A stretch of 64,000 bases of DNA from Bacteroidota bacterium (GTDB taxonomy: Bacteria > Bacteroidota > Bacteroidia > Chitinophagales > Saprospiraceae), in assembly GCA_017857395.1 (NCBI GenBank), contig JAFMDF010000004.1:22059-86058 (forward strand). The letters run 5' to 3'. Numbering within the stretch: position 1 is the first letter of the stretch; every line of letters starts with the position of its first letter. A model generated the notes under the pieces. The model had not been told where the DNA came from. It made no database searches and was given only the letters and a program-made list of their open reading frames with translations. The position numbers were made by a program, and so were the translations under genes. Positions 18,469 to 27,496 of this stretch are shown piece by piece.

Positions 18469-18771
18469 ATGGATATTACGGTAACAGAGTTAAAAGAAAA
18501 ATTAGACAAAAAAGAGGACTTTGTGTTCATTGATGTTCGAGAAGATTACGAATACGATGAATTTAACCTAGGCGCTAAATTAATTCCCCTTGGTGATGTG
18601 ATGGATGAAGTGGATAATTTAGAGGAGCATAAAGACTCAGAAATTGTGGTGCATTGTCGGTCTGGTGCAAGAAGTGGGAAAGCGCAACAGATTTTAGAAA
18701 TGCATGGTTTTTCTAACGTGCGAAATTTGGAAGGTGGGGTATTAGCTTGGATTAAAAAATATGGGAAGTAA
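18469..18771 (+). CDS. Rhodanese-like sulfurtransferase domain protein
   Basis: A single 100-residue rhodanese domain. The active-site loop is CRSGAR with Cys63 as persulfide carrier; the family landmarks FIDVRE (~20) and GGVLAWI near the C-terminus are present. No signal peptide, so cytoplasmic. Such small single-domain rhodaneses relay sulfane sulfur, but the partner cannot be told. The gene stands alone and is convergent with the hydrolase at 18834; the 62-base gap holds a period-7 hairpin. Confidence 0.92.
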   Translation: MDITVTELKEKLDKKEDFVFIDVREDYEYDEFNLGAKLIPLGDVMDEVDNLEEHKDSEIVVHCRSGARSGKAQQILEMHGFSNVRNLEGGVLAWIKKYGK

Positions 18772-18774
18772 AAT

Positions 18775-18825
18775 CGAGTTGCGAGTTACGGGTTGCGAGT
18801 AAGGTCACACAATCCGTAACTCGGA
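18775..18825. repeat. Period-7 hairpin (GTTGCGA/GTTACGG words)
   Basis: GAGTTGC, GAGTTAC, GGGTTGC, GAGTAAG, then an inverted arm (AATCCGTAACTCG at 18811-18823) that pairs with CGAGTTACGGGTT (one G-T-type mismatch). It sits between the convergent rhodanese and hydrolase stop codons. Confidence 0.75.
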
Positions 18826-18833
18826 ATAGAATA

Positions 18834-19712
18834 TCACAGAAAAGAAGCTACTTCCGCTAATAAACTATCCGGCACTTCCTCTGCAATAAAATGCCCAGAA
18901 TCAACCGCCTTTCCACGCACATTAATCGCTTTCTCTCTCCAAATACTAAGCACATCTTGTTTTTGATAAGCTGGATTTTTTGCCCCCCAAAGGATAAGTA
19001 AAGGACATTGAATGCGTTCGGAAAAATCTGCTCGGTCGTGTACCAAATCAATCGTCGCCCCTGCTCGATAATCTTCACAAGAAGCATGCAAAATAGCTTT
19101 ATCATGCACCGTTCGACTATAAGCAGCGATAGATTCAGGCGTACAAGCACCCGATGCCGCCAATGGCCCAAAGATAGCTTTCTCCATAAAATTCGAACTA
19201 TTGCCAATTAACATTTCTGGTAATGGATAAGGCTGAATCAAAAAGAACCAATGCCAATAATTGGTCGCAAATGCTTGGTCCGTATGGTCATACAACCATA
19301 AAGTAGGTAGAATATCTAATAACACCAATTTTTCTATTTGTTGTGGATAATCCAATGCCATTCGATGTGCCACTCTTGCCCCTCGGTCATGCCCAATGAC
19401 TTTGAACCTATCAAAGCCTAATGCTGCCATTACTTCTACTTGGTCTTTTGCCATCGCTCTTTTAGAGTAGGGATAATGTGCCGCATCTGTCCTAGGTTTT
19501 CCACTATCGCCATATCCTCTTAAATCAGTTGCGACCACCGTATAGTTCTTCGCCAAAGCAGGTGCTACTTTATGCCACATGATATGACTTTGTGGATAAC
19601 CATGAATTAATAGCAACGGAGGTCCTTGTCCACCAATGACTAGATTGATTTCTGTTTCGGACGTTTTGATTTTTTTATTTTGGAAATTTGGGAAGAAGGT
19701 AGTTGTGGGCAT
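18834..19712 (-). CDS. Alpha/beta hydrolase, haloacetate-dehalogenase-like
   Basis: 292 residues. The oxyanion region is LLIHGYPQS (~34-42), the nucleophile elbow GHDRGAR with Asp109 rather than Ser, and the late catalytic His lies in VDSGHFIAEE. Asp at the elbow, the YWHWFFL segment (~153) and CEDYRAGATID (~213) match the fluoroacetate/haloacetate dehalogenase branch, where the Asp forms an ester intermediate and displaces halide. Epoxide hydrolases share the Asp nucleophile and are the main alternative. No signal peptide. Substrate is not established by sequence alone. Confidence 0.88.
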   Translation of the reverse strand: MPTTTFFPNFQNKKIKTSETEINLVIGGQGPPLLLIHGYPQSHIMWHKVAPALAKNYTVVATDLRGYGDSGKPRTDAAHYPYSKRAMAKDQVEVMAALGFDRFKVIGHDRGARVAHRMALDYPQQIEKLVLLDILPTLWLYDHTDQAFATNYWHWFFLIQPYPLPEMLIGNSSNFMEKAIFGPLAASGACTPESIAAYSRTVHDKAILHASCEDYRAGATIDLVHDRADFSERIQCPLLILWGAKNPAYQKQDVLSIWREKAINVRGKAVDSGHFIAEEVPDSLLAEVASFL

Positions 19713-19752
19713 ATTTGATTGTTATTTTTTTATAGATTGTTGGACAACCTAA

Positions 19753-20931
19753 TCATTTTGTTACGGTTATTTTTAGCTTATCCTCTGTCCTATTCGAGAA
19801 TTTATCAACTGCGATAAAAGTTATTTCAAAATCTCCTGCTACAGTTGGTAATCCTGATAACTTCATTTTTTGGCTATCAAATTCCAACCAATCCAATTCA
19901 TTTTCATTCATGCTTAAAGTCAATTGTTTATCATCTATGTCTTTAAAATAATCTAAAGGAATTGATAAATCGAATTGCTCACCAACCTGTACTATGGTAT
20001 CAGAAATCGGCTTGTAAACAAAAGGCTTGAATACTTTTGACGTATTAACCCAATAAATATCAGCTTCCGTTAAGCCTTTTTCTCCAATTTGTAGACGCGT
20101 AAAAAATAAAAAATTGTTGTCAATACTTACAAATGGCCTCCTATCCCAATCTTTTGAATTTATGGTGGAGTCAAGCATTTGTGGTACTGTCCAGCTATTA
20201 TTGTAGTTGCGATAGCTTATATATAAATCCATGAAGGTTTCATTATCCGTATAGCTACAAAATATTAGGTAGGTTTCCTCAGGAGAAATGAATACACTTT
20301 CATTATCATCTGAAGAATTTAATTCAACTATTTCTTTTACACTTTGATACTCCTCATCCACTAATTTTGAATAAAATAAATCGGCAGCGTAACAGTTTTC
20401 TTTTCCTTCGCAATTTCTATTGGAGGAGAAATAAATGGTTCCATCATTTGTCATACTCGCATTAGCTTCTCTGCTTATCGAACTTAATGGCATTGGTATT
20501 TTTATAGGAAAATCCCAATTATCATTCACCTTTTCAATACTCCAGATATCCGTAATATATAAGTTGTTGGTGTCAGGGATACTTTGGGCGTAAAGTAAAG
20601 ATTTTCCATTAGGGGTAAAATACGGAAGAAATACATTGTCCTTTGCTAAAGGTTTAAACAGCTCTGGAGAAGTCCATTTATCATTATTTTTTTTTGAATA
20701 ATGTATATCTCCACTAACGCCATCCTCCTTTAATACGCCAAATGCTAATTCCCGCGTATCGGGTGTAAACGAAATCCCATGCTCAAATCGACCTTTCTTT
20801 GAAATTAAACCTTCTCCGAATATCATAGGAGTTGTTTCTGGTTCAGTTTGTCCAAAGTAATCAAGGGTAACAGTATTCGTCTTGCAACCAATCATTCCGA
20901 TAATAATAAATGGAAGAATTTTTTTTATCAT
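19753..20931 (-). CDS. Lipoprotein with PD40/beta-propeller-like repeats and an Ig-like tail
   Basis: 392 residues with a lipoprotein signal (lipobox IGMIGC, Cys16). Residues ~50-310 contain repeated SPD/TPNGK-type strands (ISFTPDTRELAFG, YFTPNGKSLLYAQ, ASMTNDGTIYFSSNR, ISPEETYLIFCS), typical of PD40/TolB-like propellers. Residues ~315-392 resemble a putative Ig/cadherin-like domain (LDWLEFDSQKMKLSGLP ... GDFEITFIAVD). Function unknown; probably a surface or periplasmic binding protein. It and the next gene upstream look like an accessory pair. Confidence 0.75.
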   Translation of the reverse strand: MIKKILPFIIIGMIGCKTNTVTLDYFGQTEPETTPMIFGEGLISKKGRFEHGISFTPDTRELAFGVLKEDGVSGDIHYSKKNNDKWTSPELFKPLAKDNVFLPYFTPNGKSLLYAQSIPDTNNLYITDIWSIEKVNDNWDFPIKIPMPLSSISREANASMTNDGTIYFSSNRNCEGKENCYAADLFYSKLVDEEYQSVKEIVELNSSDDNESVFISPEETYLIFCSYTDNETFMDLYISYRNYNNSWTVPQMLDSTINSKDWDRRPFVSIDNNFLFFTRLQIGEKGLTEADIYWVNTSKVFKPFVYKPISDTIVQVGEQFDLSIPLDYFKDIDDKQLTLSMNENELDWLEFDSQKMKLSGLPTVAGDFEITFIAVDKFSNRTEDKLKITVTK

Positions 20932-20969
20932 AGTTTTATCGCTTGCAATGTCTCGTCTTTTATAGTGCC

Positions 20970-20994
20970 CAACGTCGTCGCGTCGTCCCCGTTG
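20970..20994. repeat. Short GC-rich palindrome between accessory genes
   Basis: CAACG ... CGTTG arms around GTCGTCGCGTCGTCC in an otherwise AT-rich gap. A different small palindrome, ACGGCCGT (22230-22237), lies on the other side of the next gene. Confidence 0.45.
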
Positions 20995-21009
20995 TATGCA
21001 GTTTTTTTT

Positions 21010-22155
21010 CTAATTCATATCAACATACAAATGATAAACATTTACTAATTTACTATTTAATCTATATACAGTTTCACATATATTTATCCTTGCAGGTGAA
21101 ATTCCATCCATTTCAGATGTCCTAAGTAATTTATAATTTGGAATTTCCACAATTGGTAAATATTGAACATATTTTTTCCATGATTTATTGAATTCTTTTA
21201 GCTCAGAAAATACTATTACGAATATAGTATCCAGTCCATTAGCATTGTATCCAGAGAGTTTTGCTAAATGTTTTTTTATTGAAGTTTTGTCAAATGAATT
21301 TTTTAAATTAAATGCCTCACATAAACTTATAACTTCTCCAAAATCATTCATTATTTTAATATCGATTTCACCAATAGTTTTTCCTGTTTCAGATACTCCG
21401 TAACCAGATTCATCTTTTGCAATATATTTTTTTATTAATGACGCTAATTGTATAGTTCTGCTTTTCTCATCACTTTTAATGGTTTTCCTTAGCCCTTGTA
21501 ATTCTTTTGTTGACCTAACAATTTCATTTATTAATATAAAATTATTCGATAAGGATTTTATACTTTGGTCCAATGATTTGTTAAAAAGTCGGATTAGTTT
21601 TTCTCTTTTGAAAAGAAAGTGTTTTTTAGTAACAAAATCAATTAGTTTATCTCCATAAGATAATTTCATTTGAATACCATCAATAATCGTTGCTACTTTC
21701 AACTCTCTATCTTTAACAGACATGTTAGTTAATTTATATACTTCAACTTCAAAATTAATTGCAAGTATCCTAAAAACAAGTATACAAAAGTCTTGTAACA
21801 AACTACTACAAAATAATTTTAGGTCTTCAAAATCACAATTACCTATGATGTATTTAATGTTCCAATAGCCTTTATCGTAAATCGAGATTTTAGAAGAGAG
21901 TTCATACTCTATAATTTCATCATAAAATTCGTATCCTAATCTATTATTAGCAAGAAAATTAATATCGTTAATCAAGTTTTCGTGAACACTAAACCATGTA
22001 TTCTCTAAAATGTATTTATTCTTATCAAAAATTGGAACTAAAGGTAATAATTCAATTCTCTTTGAATCAATTATAAGTGTTTCAACTTTGTAGATAATTT
22101 TACTGAGTACTTCCAAATAGTTTAAAGTTCGTTCTAAAGACAATCTAACTTTCAT
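21010..22155 (-). CDS. Uncharacterised protein with possible C-terminal nuclease-like domain
   Basis: 381 residues, very AT-rich and Ile/Lys/Asn-rich, with no signal peptide. The N-terminal ~230 residues are helical and unrecognised. The C-terminal third carries GYGVSETGKTIGEIDIKI, then LCEAFNLKN, then a HLAKLSGYNANGLDTIFVIV-type strand. This resembles a domain I recall at the C-terminus of several defence-associated proteins. The spacing of Asp (GEIDI) and Glu/Lys (CEAFNLK) would fit a PD-(D/E)xK-type fold, but that is inference. Composition and the flanking palindromes suggest horizontal acquisition. Confidence 0.55.
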   Translation of the reverse strand: MKVRLSLERTLNYLEVLSKIIYKVETLIIDSKRIELLPLVPIFDKNKYILENTWFSVHENLINDINFLANNRLGYEFYDEIIEYELSSKISIYDKGYWNIKYIIGNCDFEDLKLFCSSLLQDFCILVFRILAINFEVEVYKLTNMSVKDRELKVATIIDGIQMKLSYGDKLIDFVTKKHFLFKREKLIRLFNKSLDQSIKSLSNNFILINEIVRSTKELQGLRKTIKSDEKSRTIQLASLIKKYIAKDESGYGVSETGKTIGEIDIKIMNDFGEVISLCEAFNLKNSFDKTSIKKHLAKLSGYNANGLDTIFVIVFSELKEFNKSWKKYVQYLPIVEIPNYKLLRTSEMDGISPARINICETVYRLNSKLVNVYHLYVDMN

Positions 22156-22267
22156 TTATTTAGAATACATTTTGTGAGTATAAATATTTGATTTAAATCA
22201 GGATGAATCATTTTTTTAAATTTCGTACAACGGCCGTATTTTATGTATAGACAATATGAAATGACTA

Positions 22268-23278
22268 TCAAATAATATTCACCTCAGCAGTCAACGAAAT
22301 CCCAAATTTCTGCTTAACAGAAGCAATAATATCAAAAGCCAACCGCTTAACCTCCGCACCAGTAGCATCTCCATAATTCACTAAAACCAAAGCCTGTTTA
22401 GCATGCGCCCCCGTATTACCTATTTTTTTACCTTTCCAACCATCCTGCTCAATCAACCAACCAGCAGGTACTTTTACTTTTCCATTGGGCAAATCGTAAG
22501 AGACAATATGGGGAAACTGTTGTTGTAATTGCTCAAAATGAGTCCGAGTAATTTCTGGATTTTTGAAGAAACTTCCAGAGTTACCCAATTCCGCAGGGTC
22601 AGGTAATTTGCTAGAACGAATGGCTATTACCGCATCACTTATATTTTTTATGGTAGGTTGGTCAATACCATTATCTGCTAAGTGCGTTTTAATCGCTCCA
22701 TAATCCATGTTCAATTGATGGTGCTTTTTAGTCAACTGTAAAAATACTTTCGTAATAAAATATTGTCCTTTTAACCGCTTTTTAAAAACACTATCTCGAT
22801 ACCCAAATTGGCAAGCTTTTTTACTAAAAGTTTTCTTTCGCCGAGTGGCTATATTAATCGCTTCTAGTTTTATAAAAACATCTTTTAATTCTACGCCATA
22901 CGCCCCAATATTTTGAATGGGAGAAGCGCCAACAGTTCCTGGAATTAAGGATAAATTTTCAATACCGCCATAATTATGAGCAATTGCCCAAAGCACTAAT
23001 TCATGCCAATTTTCGCCACCGCCAATACTCAAAGTAACGGTTGTTTCGGTTTCTTCAATAAGGTCAATTCCCTTAATTTCATTTTTAATGACTAAACCAG
23101 CAATATCTTGGGTGAGCAACATATTACTACCACCGCCTAATATAAAAACAGGTTGGTAAGATAATTTTAGACCTTGTTTTAAATCAGTAACAGATTGGAC
23201 TTTGAGTAGATTCGCTGCTTTTGTATCCAATCCAAAAGTGTTATAAGATTTGAGGGAGTAGTTTTTTAGTATAACCAT
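22268..23278 (-). CDS. murB: UDP-N-acetylenolpyruvoylglucosamine reductase MurB
   Basis: MurB reduces UDP-GlcNAc-enolpyruvate to UDP-MurNAc with NADPH and FAD, the second committed step of peptidoglycan synthesis. The ATG at 23278 gives 336 residues, close to the type I family; a GTG at 23341 would add an atypical N-terminus. Visible landmarks are YNTFGLDTKA, the FAD loop GGGSNML (~50), IPGTVGASPIQNIGAYG (~115), the Tyr-containing GYRDSVFK, and the catalytic Ser in NSGSFFKNP (~227). The late Glu-containing tail is present. It is downstream of the MFS gene in the same orientation (gap 84 bases). Confidence 0.95.
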   Translation of the reverse strand: MVILKNYSLKSYNTFGLDTKAANLLKVQSVTDLKQGLKLSYQPVFILGGGSNMLLTQDIAGLVIKNEIKGIDLIEETETTVTLSIGGGENWHELVLWAIAHNYGGIENLSLIPGTVGASPIQNIGAYGVELKDVFIKLEAINIATRRKKTFSKKACQFGYRDSVFKKRLKGQYFITKVFLQLTKKHHQLNMDYGAIKTHLADNGIDQPTIKNISDAVIAIRSSKLPDPAELGNSGSFFKNPEITRTHFEQLQQQFPHIVSYDLPNGKVKVPAGWLIEQDGWKGKKIGNTGAHAKQALVLVNYGDATGAEVKRLAFDIIASVKQKFGISLTAEVNII

Positions 23279-23362
23279 GTAAGCGTTTGACAAGTAGGTT
23301 TCTTCATAAAGTGCTTCCCGAACTTTAAGTTCTGGAAGCACTAGAACAATATTAGTTGATAT

Positions 23363-24568
23363 TTAAGCAATCTTTTCATCTTCTCTAAAAAAGATAAGGA
23401 AGATAATGAGTACCGCTACTGCTAAGCCTGCGGGTATCATCCAAATCTGTGTCCAATCATGCCCCACTTCTGCACCATTTTCCATAATGGTATAATTGTT
23501 TACAATTTGTCCAGCAATGATTGCGCCCAAATACATGCCAATTCCATAAGTTGCTAAAGTAATCAAGCCTTGCGCACTTGCCCGAACTTCCTCTGGTGCT
23601 TCATTATCAACATAAATTTGACCAGTAACAAAAAAGAAGTCATAACAGATTCCATGTAACAAAATACCACTATAAAACATCCAAACCATCGTTTGATTAT
23701 CACCATAAGCAAACAATACATAGCGTAAAATCCAAGCTAAAATCCCCACTAAAATCATTTTCTTAACTCCTAAACGGCTAAAGAAGAAAGGCATTAAGAG
23801 CATGAAAATAATCTCAGACGCTTGTCCCAAAGTCATCTTGGCAGCCGCAAATTCCATTCCTGCTTCATTGAGGAAATTATTAGCGAAAGCAAAGTAAAAA
23901 TTTAAAGGAATGGAGACTAAAAAAGAACTAATCACCAAGACGGCAAAATTTCGATTCTTCATCAATTTTAAGGCATCTAGACCTAATAGTTTCCCAACAT
24001 TAATTGGTTGCCCTTTACTTTCCGAAGGCGTATTTGGCAAGGTAAAACAATACAAACCTGTAACTAAAGAAGCCATAGCAGCTACGATAAATTGAGTGCT
24101 AGAAGCTTCTAATTTAGCAAAACTGATAATTAATCCTGCAATAATCCACCCAATCGTGCCTAGTACTCGAATGCCAGGGAATTCTTTTTCTGGGCTCGAC
24201 ATTTGATAAAAAGAAACTGCATTGGTTAAAGCCAAGGTTGGCATATAAAAAATAGAATAGATTAATAACACCCAATAAAAAGTATCGGGATCACTAACCG
24301 AAGAAAGGTAGTAGAGAATTCCAGCTCCAATAACATGTGAAACGGCCAATACTCTTTGCGCTTCAAAAAAACGATCTGCAATAATTCCTACAAATAGTGG
24401 AGAAATAATAGCCGCAATACTAATCGTACTGAAAATACCTCCAATAACAGCTCCATTATAGCCCAAAGTGTGAGATAAGTAATTACCTACCGTCGCATAC
24501 CAACATCCCCATACAAAAAATTGCAAGAACATCATAATTGACAACTGTACTCTAATACTGGTTTTCAT
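23363..24568 (-). CDS. MFS transporter, nucleoside:H+ symporter type
   Basis: 401 residues with about twelve membrane helices. The N-terminus (KTSIRVQLSIMMFLQFFVWGCWYATVGNYL) and the FFFVTGQIYVDNEAPEEVRASAQGL segment (~310-335) are characteristic of the NupG/XapB-type nucleoside symporter family in Bacteroidota. It imports nucleosides or a related solute across the inner membrane by proton symport; exact specificity is not visible. Confidence 0.85.
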   Translation of the reverse strand: MKTSIRVQLSIMMFLQFFVWGCWYATVGNYLSHTLGYNGAVIGGIFSTISIAAIISPLFVGIIADRFFEAQRVLAVSHVIGAGILYYLSSVSDPDTFYWVLLIYSIFYMPTLALTNAVSFYQMSSPEKEFPGIRVLGTIGWIIAGLIISFAKLEASSTQFIVAAMASLVTGLYCFTLPNTPSESKGQPINVGKLLGLDALKLMKNRNFAVLVISSFLVSIPLNFYFAFANNFLNEAGMEFAAAKMTLGQASEIIFMLLMPFFFSRLGVKKMILVGILAWILRYVLFAYGDNQTMVWMFYSGILLHGICYDFFFVTGQIYVDNEAPEEVRASAQGLITLATYGIGMYLGAIIAGQIVNNYTIMENGAEVGHDWTQIWMIPAGLAVAVLIIFLIFFREDEKIA

Positions 24569-24658
24569 CTATACTTTTTTTAATGATTGAAAAGGAAAAC
24601 GAAAGATAGGAAAAAATCCCATTGGGCAATTAATCCTAAGTGATTTTCTGTTTTTATA

Positions 24659-24689
24659 AAGCGGACTTCTCTAAATGTCTGCTTTTTTT
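24659..24689 (+). terminator. Terminator-like hairpin in the leader of the gene at 24722
   Basis: AAGCGGAC, a 10-base loop, GTCTGCTT and a run of seven Ts, ending 33 bases before the start codon. There is no plus-strand gene upstream to terminate, since the neighbour is on the minus strand. Attenuation or insulation are possibilities. Confidence 0.6.
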
Positions 24690-24721
24690 CCTTAAACTTG
24701 TACTTGTAAATCAAAATCTCT

Positions 24722-26521
24722 ATGCAAAAGCATTTTTCCTTAGGCGCTTTTTTTATTTCTTGCTTAGTCATTATAACCATGGCACTTTGGTATCCTAAAT
24801 GGGAAAAACCAGGAACAGAAGCGACTTTGAGTTGGGATGTGATGGGCTATTATTTATACTTACCTGCCTATTTTATTTACGATGATTTAGCACAAGTTGG
24901 GTTTAAAGACGAGGTTATTAAAAAATATGGGCCTACGGCTGGGTTCTACCAAGCTTTTAAACACGAGGAAAGCGGGAATTATGTAATGAAGTATTCGATT
25001 GGCTTAGCGGTATTATATTCGCCATTTTTCCTTTTAGGACATGCCTATGCTTTGATTAGTGATTATCCTCCTGATGGATTTTCTTTGCCTTACCAAATCG
25101 CTATTAGTTGGGGCAGTTTATTCATAGCCTTCTTAGGTTTATGGATTTGCCGAAGTATCTTGCGGCGGTATTTTTCAGAAATAGTTACGGGAATTAGCTT
25201 GCTTTTAGTTGCTACTGCTACGAATTATTTGAATTATACAGCGATTGATGGTGCTATGGTGCATAACTGGATTTTTACCTTATTTGCCCTATTAATTTGG
25301 TTGAGTATTAAATGGCATGAAAACCCCAGTTTTTCTAAAAGTATTGGTATTGGACTTTGTATTGGCTTAGCTGCTTTGAGTCGCCCAACGGATGTACTCG
25401 CTTTTCTTATTCCTATTTTATGGGGTATTGAAAACAAAGCTAGTCTCATAAACCGTTTGTCTTTTTTACAAGCACATTGGCAGAAATTAGCGGTGGCAAT
25501 ATTGACCGTAGCTTTGGTCGGTAGTATCCAGCTTTTTTATTGGAAAAGTATTACAGGCGATTGGATAGTTTATAGTTATGAAGACCAAGGATTTAGTTGG
25601 TTCAAGCCACATGTCAAAAATGTATTGATTAGTTACCGAAAAGGTTGGTTGAGGTATACACCGATTATGCTATTGGCACTCATTGGATTTGTACCACTTT
25701 ACAAGAAGTATCGGTCTTTATTTTGGATGTCTTTCCTATTCTTTTCACTCAATTTTTATATTGTTTCTGCTTGGGATGTGTGGGCCTATGGCGGTGCATT
25801 TGGGCAAAGAGCCTTGATTCAATCTTATACGGTTTTATTATTTCCATTAGCTGCTTTTTGGGAAGCTGCTTTTCAAACGAATTGGAAAAAATGGCTAGCT
25901 TTAGCTTTTGCTACTTTTTGTATCTGGCTAAATATTTTTCAGACCTATCAAGCACATGGACATGGTTTTGAAGTAGAAGCAATGACGAAAGCCTATTATT
26001 GGCGTATTTTTGCCAACGCCAATCCAACCGATTTAGACCGCAAATTATTAGATACAAGAGAAGATTTTCAAGGGGAAAGAAAAAATATACAACAAGTTTA
26101 TTTGAATGATTTTGAAAATTCGATTGATACCATCAACTATTCTAACCGACAAGCAAGATCAGGTAAATCTGCTTTATTGCTACAAAAGTCAAAAGAATTC
26201 AGCCCTCCTTTTATCGTAGAATTGACGGAGAAAGCCCCTAAATGGATAAGAGTAAGTGCTGACTTTTATAGCCCATTAAAAGAGTGGAGTGTCTGGAATA
26301 TGCACCAATTAATTGTTCGATTTGAAAAAGGCGATAAAGTCATCAAAAATCGAATTATTCGAATTCACCGACAATTGGGCGAACGGCAATGGCAAGCCAA
26401 TTGGTCAGATATGCGTATTCCCAAAAAGGATTTTGACCATGTAAAAATTTATTTTTGGAATGCAGGGAGCGGAAAAGAGGTTTTTGTAGATAACTTGAAG
26501 CTTGAAGTTTATGAAGAGTAA
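24722..26521 (+). CDS. Multi-pass membrane protein, GT-C glycosyltransferase-like
   Basis: 599 residues with about ten hydrophobic helices up to residue ~410 and a C-terminal ~180-residue soluble domain with beta-strand character. The N-terminal loop has SWDVMGYYLYLPAYF with an acidic residue after the first helix, and YSIGLAVLYSPFFLLGH follows, a layout common in Bacteroidota proteins related to GT-C enzymes (PMT/ArnT-like) that use lipid-linked sugars. The match is architectural only; function is not established. Confidence 0.65.
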   Translation: MQKHFSLGAFFISCLVIITMALWYPKWEKPGTEATLSWDVMGYYLYLPAYFIYDDLAQVGFKDEVIKKYGPTAGFYQAFKHEESGNYVMKYSIGLAVLYSPFFLLGHAYALISDYPPDGFSLPYQIAISWGSLFIAFLGLWICRSILRRYFSEIVTGISLLLVATATNYLNYTAIDGAMVHNWIFTLFALLIWLSIKWHENPSFSKSIGIGLCIGLAALSRPTDVLAFLIPILWGIENKASLINRLSFLQAHWQKLAVAILTVALVGSIQLFYWKSITGDWIVYSYEDQGFSWFKPHVKNVLISYRKGWLRYTPIMLLALIGFVPLYKKYRSLFWMSFLFFSLNFYIVSAWDVWAYGGAFGQRALIQSYTVLLFPLAAFWEAAFQTNWKKWLALAFATFCIWLNIFQTYQAHGHGFEVEAMTKAYYWRIFANANPTDLDRKLLDTREDFQGERKNIQQVYLNDFENSIDTINYSNRQARSGKSALLLQKSKEFSPPFIVELTEKAPKWIRVSADFYSPLKEWSVWNMHQLIVRFEKGDKVIKNRIIRIHRQLGERQWQANWSDMRIPKKDFDHVKIYFWNAGSGKEVFVDNLKLEVYEE

Positions 26522-26568
26522 ATGCTGCTATGATGCATTTATGGAGAGAAAGATATTAATAGAGAAGC

Positions 26569-27273
26569 CTAAATGACAAAGTCTACGCCACGCTTTACCA
26601 TTTCTTGATATTTTTCAGGATTAAAGCGGTATAAAAAAGCACCTTTACGAGAACTAGTTTTATCTTTTTCTTCTAATTTTTCTAATATTTTCATGGACAA
26701 TATCTTCTTGCGAAAATTTCGGCGGTCTAATGGTCGCTGATAAATAACTTCGTAAAGCATCCGCAATTGAGGAATAGTAAATTTTTCAGGTAATAGTTCA
26801 AAACCAATAGGACGATATCTAGTTTTTCGACGTAATTTCTCTAGTGCATCTTGTACCATCTGATGGTGGTCTAAGATTAAATCAGGCAATTGGTCAAACT
26901 CAAACCATTGAGCTTTATACGTTTGGTCAATTTGCTTGTATTCCTCCGCAAGGCGCATTAAAGCATAATGCGCGATAGAAATAACCCTTGCACCTGGGTC
27001 TCTTTCGACTTCACCGTAACTACCCAACTCTTCCATAAAAACATTGGTCAATCCAGTATGGGTTTTAAGGACTCTCTCTGCTGCTTTTAAGACACTTTCT
27101 TCTTGTTTTACAAAACTGCCAATCAATGACCATTCATCCTGAAAAGGAGCTACTTTTCGTTGAAATAATAGGAGTTTCAGCGAATCGCGATCAAAACCAA
27201 AAATAATACAGTCCACAGCTAGTAGTAAGGGGGTAGCATCTGCATAATAAATCGGTGAAGTATTTTCTTTCAC
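26569..27273 (-). CDS. NrtR-type Nudix regulator with degenerate Nudix box and winged-helix C-terminus
   Basis: 234 residues from a GTG start (no ATG upstream in frame). A Nudix-fold domain fills ~10-145, followed by a winged-helix DNA-binding domain (~150-225; FTIPQLRMLYEVIYQRPLD, RRNFRKKIL). The Nudix box is degenerate: the segment GSFVKQEESVLKAAERVLK lacks the RE...EE acids, as expected for a ligand sensor rather than a hydrolase. Bacteroidota use such regulators for sugar-catabolic genes. The divergent neighbour galK makes galactose use a plausible target; that is inference. Confidence 0.86.
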   Translation of the reverse strand: MKENTSPIYYADATPLLLAVDCIIFGFDRDSLKLLLFQRKVAPFQDEWSLIGSFVKQEESVLKAAERVLKTHTGLTNVFMEELGSYGEVERDPGARVISIAHYALMRLAEEYKQIDQTYKAQWFEFDQLPDLILDHHQMVQDALEKLRRKTRYRPIGFELLPEKFTIPQLRMLYEVIYQRPLDRRNFRKKILSMKILEKLEEKDKTSSRKGAFLYRFNPEKYQEMVKRGVDFVI

Positions 27274-27427
27274 GAAAGACCTTTTAAGAAAAATGAATTT
27301 TGATTTTCCAAAGATAAGCGTTATTTTTACACTTCATAAAATAAGCTTAAAAAATACTCTTTATAACCAATGTAATTTTAGGTTTATAACAATTTGATTT
27401 TTAGTTTTATACAATATTTTATATCGT

Positions 27428-27463
27428 GCAGCAATTTCTAATCAAAGAAATTGCTGCTTTTTT
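27428..27463 (+). terminator. Terminator-like hairpin in the galK leader
   Basis: Perfect 12-bp stem GCAGCAATTTCT / AGAAATTGCTGC with a six-base loop, followed by six Ts, ending 33 bases before the galK ATG. No plus-strand gene lies directly upstream. It points along the plus strand only, so it could be an attenuator. Confidence 0.75.
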
Positions 27464-27496
27464 GTAAAGTACGATTTTAAGCTTTTAATAATTAAT

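Noticed and set aside
20965..20997. attC-like recombination site (GCCCAAC ... GTTGTAT) between the accessory genes
   Set aside because: The right half does not fit GTTRRRY, and the spacing (about 17 bases) is far shorter than normal attC sites.
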